A stretch of DNA of 64,000 bases from Xiphophorus maculatus (taxonomy: Eukaryota; Chordata; Actinopteri; Cyprinodontiformes; Poeciliidae), in the NCBI RefSeq assembly GCF_002775205.1, contig NC_036454.1:8127882-8191881 (forward strand), written 5' to 3'. The notes beneath the pieces are model-generated. The model had not been told where the DNA came from. It worked only from the letters and a program-made list of their open reading frames with translations, and searched no databases. The translations under genes were made by a program, and so were the position numbers. Of the stretch, positions 57,871-64,000 are shown one piece after another (position 1 is the first letter of the stretch; each line of letters opens with the position of its first letter).

Positions 57871-58414
57871 GGAACCAAAAAAAAGAAAATAACATGCAGC
57901 AAAATGTGGTGATTCAAAGTAATGCGTTGGTGGAGCTGAATGTAAATGTACACTACATTTTTCTAATTTTAATAGTCAATTTTCTTCCACTTCATTCACA
58001 TAAAATACCGACACGATACATTTGTGATTGTAGTGCAAGAAAATGTAAACATATTATAATAATTTTAAAGTGAAACTAAATCAGTAAAAGTTGGAGGAAA
58101 TTTAAATACATGTTTTTGTTTTGTTTCTTTTTGTTTACATATGTTGTATTGTTGTCTGTGGGTTTGCAAAGAAAGTCCCTGGCCAGGGTCAAAACTGTTT
58201 TAAAGTTTGTGAACCCTAGTTTAGGGTATTTACAATGTTGTAGAAAGACTAAATGCCACTAGATGGCACTGTTTCTTTAACAAATGTCTCCAGCTGTGAC
58301 AGAGTTGAGTTAAACAGGTTCTAGTTTCTGGTTCAATATTTTATACAGGAGGAAAATTTTAAATGTAGCTCTACAGAATGTGTTCCCTTCATTTTACCTA
58401 ATATCCATCAACAG

Positions 58415-58680
58415 CTACAAAGAAAATGTGATGCGACTGTCCAGAATCCACCATGACAGACCCATGAATCCTCGGGACGAGGCCGTCTTCTGGATCGAGT
58501 TTACCATGAGGAACAAAGGAGCCAAACACCTGAGGGTCCCGGCCCACAAACTCACCTGGTACCAGTACCACAGCCTGGACATCCTAGCCTTCCTCCTCAT
58601 TATAGATCTGCTCCTCATCTTCATCCTCTTCAAGAGCTGCAGCTTCTGTTTCAAGAGATGCTGCAGCAGAAAACAGACAG
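58415..58680 (+). pseudogene. orphan last exon of a UGT2-type UDP-glucuronosyltransferase
   Basis: Preceded by an intact acceptor (CATCAACAG), this segment encodes the C-terminal exon of a [19 protein letters not shown], then the transmembrane stretch [17 protein letters not shown] and the cysteine-rich cytosolic end. By eye it differs from the last exon of the downstream gene (63688 onward) at about 11 of 265 bases, so it is a recent duplicate. No exons 1-5 lie upstream in the window. Its own stop codon and dilysine end are missing because a LINE starts at about 58680 and continues the frame. It could in principle be used as an alternative last exon of a gene outside the window, but the 6 kb upstream shows no UGT exon. 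Confidence 0.8.
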
Positions 58681-59733
58681 AGCTGGCCACGACACCCCAT
58701 TACTGCTCAAATAGCAATAATGGGATGTCATTCATTGTTCCAGAATTCAGTATTAAAAAATGTAAAAGAATTACTGGTGGAGTATCAGTTTATGCAGGAG
58801 AGATGATGGGAATCATTTTGGCTTTAGGATGGATTGAGGAAGTTCTTCTACTGAGAAGTATAATATGTTCTGATTCAAGTACATCATTATATTCATTAAA
58901 AAAAAATCATTCTATTAATACACCAGACATTTTATTAGAGATTCAGTTATTAATTTATAGAATTCAGACAATGGATTTATTAGTTATTTTTACATGGATA
59001 CCATCACATGTAGGAATAAAACGAAATGAGTTGGCAGACAAATATGCAAAACAAGCTACAAAAAATAGTTATATTGATATTTTGGTACCATTCAGTAAAA
59101 AAGAAATCAAATCTATTATTAAACAAAAGGATAAGGGAAGATGCAGAAGCAGTGGGAAGAAGATAGATCTGGTAGGTGGCTTTACAGTATTCAAAGAAAT
59201 GTTGATGCAATGAGGAGAACAGGACAAAATAGAAAAGAGGAAACCATTATATCTAGATTATGTTTTGGTCATACAGGGTTAAATAGTACATTATTTAAAA
59301 TGGGAAAACATCTAACAGGAAATTGTGATTTTTGTCTTCAAGAAGAGACAGTGAAACATGTTTTGTTGTTCTGTTCTAAGTATTCTGTTGAGAGAAGGAA
59401 TTAGTATGTCGATTACAAGAAAATAAATTACAGTTAAATATACAAGTTATTTTGGAAAAAATTTCTACTTCTGAATATTTTAGTTATTTAATAAATTACC
59501 TTAAAAAACCGAAATTGATAGAAAGGATATAAGTTTTATTTATTTTATTATTATTATTCTATTTTTTTTGGGAGGGGGGAAATATATATGTAGCATCCCG
59601 ATCCACACTCCATTCCAGTAGATGGCGGTAATGCACATCAGTAAGTTGCCTGCCAACGGCCATAAAAAAGAAGAAGAAGAAGAAGAAGAAGAAGAAGAAG
59701 AAGAAGAAGAAGAAGAAGAAGAAGAAGAAGAAA
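58681..59733 (+). mobile_element. 5'-truncated LINE 3' end with RNase H, I-clade type
   Basis: After the UGT exon the frame continues with an RNase H domain: [15 protein letters not shown] (catalytic Glu), [13 protein letters not shown] (catalytic Asp) and [21 protein letters not shown]. The first catalytic aspartate strand is missing because the element is truncated. A frameshift near 59145 and another near 59400 break the frame. The shifted parts encode CDFC-x7-H-x4-C, the cysteine/histidine cluster usual after RNase H in such elements, and the ORF end at 59530-59532. The 3' end (CAGTAGATGGCGGTAATGCAC, then GGCCATAAAA) with a (GAA)n tail at 59668-59733 is a form I know from fish. It is a dead insertion. 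Confidence 0.8.
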
Positions 59734-59735
59734 AC

Positions 59736-59882
59736 ACCACGGCTGGTTTATCTGCAGACAGCCTGGGGTGATCTTGTTATCCTACATCATTCGGTACAAA
59801 GAGAAAGTCAGAGTTCATGTGGTTAATAAGTATCTGTACAGTCCACCTCTTAAAAAGACCACAGCTGGTTTATCTACAGACA
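59736..59882 (+). repeat. short direct duplication in front of the UGT gene
   Basis: ACCACGGCTGGTTTATCTGC at 59736-59755, extending to 59760, recurs as ACCACAGCTGGTTTATCTAC at 59858-59877, extending to 59882. About 23 of 25 bases are identical and the copies are 122 bases apart. The second copy is in the 5' UTR, ten bases before the ATG. The interval probably holds the UGT promoter, but no TATA box is obvious. Confidence 0.6.
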
Positions 59883-59892
59883 CACGGCCGCC

Positions 59893-62800
59893 ATGAAGCT
59901 GCGTCTCTCTGTCTGCGTCCTGCTGCTGCTTTGTGCTGCAGAAAACTCAAGTGGAGGGAAGATTTTGGTGTGGTACAGTGATAACAGCCACTGGATCAAC
60001 ATGAAGCCGGTACTGGAAACTCTGGTGGACAGAGGACACCAGGTGACGGTCCTGGTCCCGAGCACATCGCTGTTCATGAACAGCAGCGAACCGTCTCGCT
60101 TCCAGTACGAACTTTTTGACGTCGACGTCTCATTTGAAGATTTAGAAAAGATTTTTGAAACTATTATTCACTTCTTCGTGTATGAGATGGATTTTATGAA
60201 CCCCTTAGAAATTTACATAAAATTTTATAATTTAATGAAGAACAATAAGAACATTACTTTTAAGTTTTTGGATGGCGTTCTGAAATCAGAACCCATCATG
60301 AAGAAGCTGAAGGAGGGAAACTACGATGTGTTATTTGCTGATCCGATCTACGCCGGCAGCGACCTGACTGCGGACATTTTGGGAATTCCTCTCGTCTTTT
60401 CTTTGTGTTTTTCCTTGGCAAACAACTGGGAGAGGATGTGTGGTCAGCTGCCTTCTCCACCCTCCTTCGTCCCCGGTGCTGCTAGCAAACTCACAGACAA
60501 GATGGACTTCTCAGAGAGACTGTCGAACTTCCTCTTCTACGCTCTGCAGGACGTCATGATAGATCAAATAATGTGGAAAGAAGTTGACGAATATTACTCT
60601 GAAATCAGAGGTAATCAACTCATTAGTAATTTCAGAGTATTAAAACTAGAAATAGAAAGGTTTTTTTTTATAGATTTGTAAAAAAAATATTTCCAATCAA
60701 TTAACCAATATCCTCTCAGACATTCTTTTAGTGTTGTAGTTTACCCGCCATCCTGAAGAGGGCGCCGCTGGTCATCCAGACTATTGTTACAGAATTAAAG
60801 ATGGCGGCACTGTCCCAGAACGATTAAGAGAGACGGTCGAAGGACCTCGCTGCAGCAAACAGAAAGGGGCGGGAATGGACCGCTGGCAGTCTCATACCTT
60901 ATTTGGAAATGGGACCATTGCACTCCCGAAGTGAAGGGGGCGCTATTTCCTATATTATCCGCGGTCTCCCGTTTTTATTTTATTTTTTAAATCTGTGCTA
61001 TATCTTCACCTTTGGGAAGGATTTTCAGTCTCAGCATGTATTTGATCTCTTTTATTTACTTCCACGCAGCTCACAGTTTTTAACAAATTCTGTACCTTTT
61101 GGTGTACTTCTAAATCTGCTCCTTCGTCACCTCTTTTCGGCCCTGCTATTGGCTTGGGGGTGGTAACAAAACTAATCAAATGCTATTCCTAAATCAGAAT
61201 ACCACAAACTCTTAATGGTTTAGTAAAATATTATTTACTATTCATTTCGGCATTTCTGGCACCGTTAAAGATAAATTATCTTATAAAACACCACATATTT
61301 TAATTTTCATAATATAGGAAATAGCGCCCCCTTCACTTCCGGAGTGCAATGGTTCCATTTCCAAATAAGGTACGAGACTGACAGTGGTCCGTCCCCGCCC
61401 CTTTCTGTTTGCTGCAGTGAGGTGAACTAGCAAATAGAGGCCTGCAAATGCACTTTATGTGGTTCTGTTTTGAAATATGAAGATTTAATTAACAAGCTGC
61501 TTAAGTTTTATCTTTAGTAGCGCTCAGTCAGCCGTGATGCGTGGCGGAGCAGCGGGTAGTGAAAACAGGAAGGGGGGGGAATAACGCGAAAAATTATAAA
61601 CTGATGTTAAAAGACATCATGCTAATAAGCAGATGGTCGTTAGTTAATGCACTTCATGGAGCGAAGTTTTAGTATTCCTTCAAGAGTAAGACATCTTTTT
61701 GTTAATGGGGATTTTAACTATTTCAAATATTCTTTTCATATTTTATTTTTCTTTTCAGCAACCTTTAAGGTTCCTGTTTTATTATACCTTATAAATACGT
61801 ATGTTTAATAATGTGAGAAAATCACAATGTTCTGTTTACTAATTTAGCAATACAGATTAAGATTTAAATATTTTTTTATTTATTTGATTAAAGTCAGCAC
61901 ATTTTTGAAACATTTAAACCCTTTATGTTATGGAAACCGCCTTCTTGATGCAAGAGAAATCTCAAGTTTTTAAGGAAATGACTTCTCATCAATAAGGTCA
62001 ATCAACTTTAGATTAACTCATTAATTGATAGCTTGCACCTCAAATAAAAAATTTTCTACAACATAGAAACTTTTAAACCTTTGCTTTTTGTTGTGTCCAC
62101 TATATCAGGAACACCCACCAGTGCCTGTGAGTTGATGGGAAAGGCGGATATCTGGTTGATGAGAACCTACTGGGATTTTGGTTTTCCTCGTCCACTCCTC
62201 CCCAACTTTAAATTTGTTGGAGGGATCCACTGCAAACCAGCTAAGCCTTTACCAGAGGTGGGGTTATAATCCACCAATTCAAAAGTTATCTTAAGTTTTG
62301 AAATAAATAATCACAAACAAAATATAGAATAAAAGCCAACTAACTGACCTATTGACTGAAAAATTTAGTTATTTTGCAGGAAATGGAAAAGTTTGTTCAG
62401 AGCTCTGGAGATGCTGGGATTGTTGTCTTCTCTTTAGGATCGATGATCAAGAACCTCACCACAGAGAAAGCGAACCTGATCGCCTCAGCGCTCGCTCAGC
62501 TTCCACAAAAGGTAAAGACATTTTTTTTTTATAAGATTATCTGTTTAAAGCATTGCAGAGTTTTTCATTTTTCATTTCATTTTTTTTTTCATTCATTTTT
62601 AGGTGCTGTGGAGATACAGTGGACAGAAACCCCAGACTCTGGGTTCCAACACCAGAATATACGACTGGATCCCACAAAACGACCTGCTGGGTGGGTAAAT
62701 AAGAGAGTCTATAACATTTTAGCATCATTGGTGCTAAAAAAACAAAACAAAAAAAAAACGCTAAATGAGCAAAACACCACTGTGCAACGACAGTTGTGAC

Positions 62801-63970
62801 ACTGCAAAGAACTTTTCCAAATGTTTCAATTGAAAATTGTTATTCTGATTGCTACACAAATGGATCTTAGATTTGTTTGGTTTGCAAAGATTCATTATTT
62901 TGATCCAAAGAAATAGGTCAGAAGAAATGCAAATATTTTAAATAGCAGCTAATTTGAGTTGATCCAGCATAATTTTATAAAAATTAAATATGAATGTTTG
63001 ATAACATTGTTTTCAGGTCATCCTAAAACCAAAGTTTTCATCACTCATGGTGGGGCAAACGGGATCTATGAGGCCATCTACCACGGCGTTCCCATGGTGG
63101 GAATCCCCATGTTTGCTGACCAGCCAGACAACATGGTGCACATGGACGCCAAAGGAGCTTCACTTACTGTTAAACTGAACTTTATGACTATTGAGAGCCT
63201 CAGAGATGCCGTAAACATGGTCATCAACAACAAATCGTAAGTAGTTTTGTTTTATCATATACCATTTATAATTTTTAAACCAAAACTATTGTTTTGATCA
63301 TCATTCTTGATCAGTAGACGAGGGAATGTTGACTGTAGATGAGTTATGGTGTAAAGCAGTTAGATGTATCACACAGAGCAGAGGTCTGTGGGTCATTTGT
63401 GACTCTTGGAATAATTATGTGCAGTTCACTATTAAAACTTAGTAACAATACAAATTGGCCTTATAGGTCAGGCAGTATATGAGGATGAAAACGTTTTTGT
63501 TTTAATTTTGGTGTGAAATGTTTTCTCTAACCTGAGAATTTAAAACCTTATGTACAACATAAAATATTTGGTTTATAGTTAATAGTATCACAAACGCCAA
63601 GCTTAATTTACACAAACTTGGAAACAACTATTCATTAAACATAGTGAAATATTGTAAGCAATGTCTTTTTAACTCATCCATCCACAGCTACAAAGAAAAC
63701 GTGATGCGACTGTCCAGAATCCACCATGACAGACCCATGAGTCCTCTGGACGAGGCCGTCTTCTGGATCGAGTTCACCATGAGAAACAAAGGAGCCAAAC
63801 ACCTGAGGGTCCAGGCCCACGAACTCACCTGGTACCAGTACCACAGCCTGGACGTCCTAGCCTTCCTCCTTATTATAGGTCTGCTCCTCATCTTCATCCT
63901 CTACAAGAGCTGCAGCTTCTGTTTCAAGAGATGCTGCAGCAGAAAACAGACAAAGAGAAAAGCTGAGTAA
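59893..63970 (+). CDS. UDP-glucuronosyltransferase, UGT2 family
   Basis: ER-membrane enzyme that transfers glucuronic acid from UDP-glucuronate to steroids, bile acids or xenobiotics. Exons: 59893-60610, 62109-62257, 62380-62511, 62603-62690, 63017-63236, 63688-63970; 529 residues, every junction GT-AG. Lengths of 149, 132, 88 and 220 for exons 2-5 are the classical UGT2 pattern. The start is in an ideal context (GCCGCCATGA). Residues 1-22 are a signal peptide. SHW at 32-34 holds the expected catalytic His33, and Asp150 lies in FADP. The donor-binding signature [19 protein letters not shown] and FADQPDN spans exons 4-5. The protein ends with a transmembrane helix ([16 protein letters not shown]) and KRKAE, a dilysine-type ER retrieval signal. 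N-glycosylation sequons include NSS and NIT in exon 1. UGT2 is clear from similarity; the exact teleost paralogue name is not, so I leave the symbol blank. Confidence 0.93.
60844..61423. mobile_element. element with about 115-bp inverted ends in UGT intron 1
   Basis: The segment 60844-60958 (ACCTCGCTGCAGCAAACAG ... CGCTATTTCCTATATTAT) is repeated in inverse orientation at 61309-61423 with about 90% identity. The interior is about 350 bases. The open frame 60903-61166 spans one arm and the interior and resembles nothing I know. The structure fits a non-autonomous foldback DNA transposon. Confidence 0.7.
61424..62108. other. remainder of UGT intron 1
   Basis: AT-rich, with no recognised exon or repeat end before the acceptor at 62108. 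Confidence 0.4.
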
Positions 63971-64000
63971 AAACAAAAAAAAAGATTAATCGCTTTTGTA

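Noticed and set aside
58380..59213. A 277-aa open frame as a genuine single gene
   Set aside because: It is a chimera of an orphan UGT exon and a truncated LINE; its first residues lie upstream of the splice acceptor.
59540..59740. Poly-Ser open frame on the minus strand
   Set aside because: It is the translation of the (GAA)n LINE tail.

Overview
The window looks like nuclear DNA of a teleost fish. The genes are interrupted by spliceosomal introns, the introns and spacers are AT-rich, and they are crowded with short DNA-transposon and SINE/LINE fragments of kinds common in ray-finned fish. The teleost call rests on those repeats and on gene content; I cannot fix the species.

Four protein-coding loci can be read with consistent splice sites and reading frames. 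(1) 7971-19884, minus strand: a complete eight-coding-exon type I keratin of the KRT18 kind (428 aa), with a probable 5' non-coding exon near 20.9-21.0 kb. (2) 24891-45768, plus strand: shoc1, the XPF-like meiotic crossover factor. I traced 26 consecutive coding exons (about 1,452 codons), all in phase; only the initiator exon is not found. (3) 52237-52575, plus strand: tal2, a 112-aa bHLH transcription factor encoded by one exon, preceded by a TATA box at 50354 and a probable non-coding first exon. (4) 59893-63970, plus strand: a complete six-exon UDP-glucuronosyltransferase of the UGT2 type (529 aa). Just upstream, at 58415-58680, lies an orphan copy of its last exon, fused in frame to a 5'-truncated LINE carrying RNase H.

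The first 7.9 kb has no gene I can support. The keratin and shoc1 are head to head across about 4 kb of repeat-rich spacer. Between shoc1 and tal2, and again downstream of tal2, there are G+C-richer blocks that look like regulatory elements: a cluster of GATA motifs at 47.2-47.7 kb, and two blocks (49.5-49.66 kb and 56.95-57.11 kb) that share the same ordered motifs. In each, a CAGGTG E-box is followed about 100-130 bp later by a palindromic TAATCnGATTA site fused to an octamer-like ATGyAAAT. These are the most interesting non-coding signals in the window.

Repeats include about ten copies of one palindromic MITE family, several other dispersed families, two tRNA-derived SINE copies, a 1-kb tetranucleotide/higher-order array at 54.6-55.6 kb, and a long inverted repeat inside UGT intron 1. 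The genes act in unrelated pathways (epithelial cytoskeleton, meiosis, neural/haematopoietic transcription, conjugation chemistry). I see a normal vertebrate gene neighbourhood and no operon-like or novel multi-gene system.
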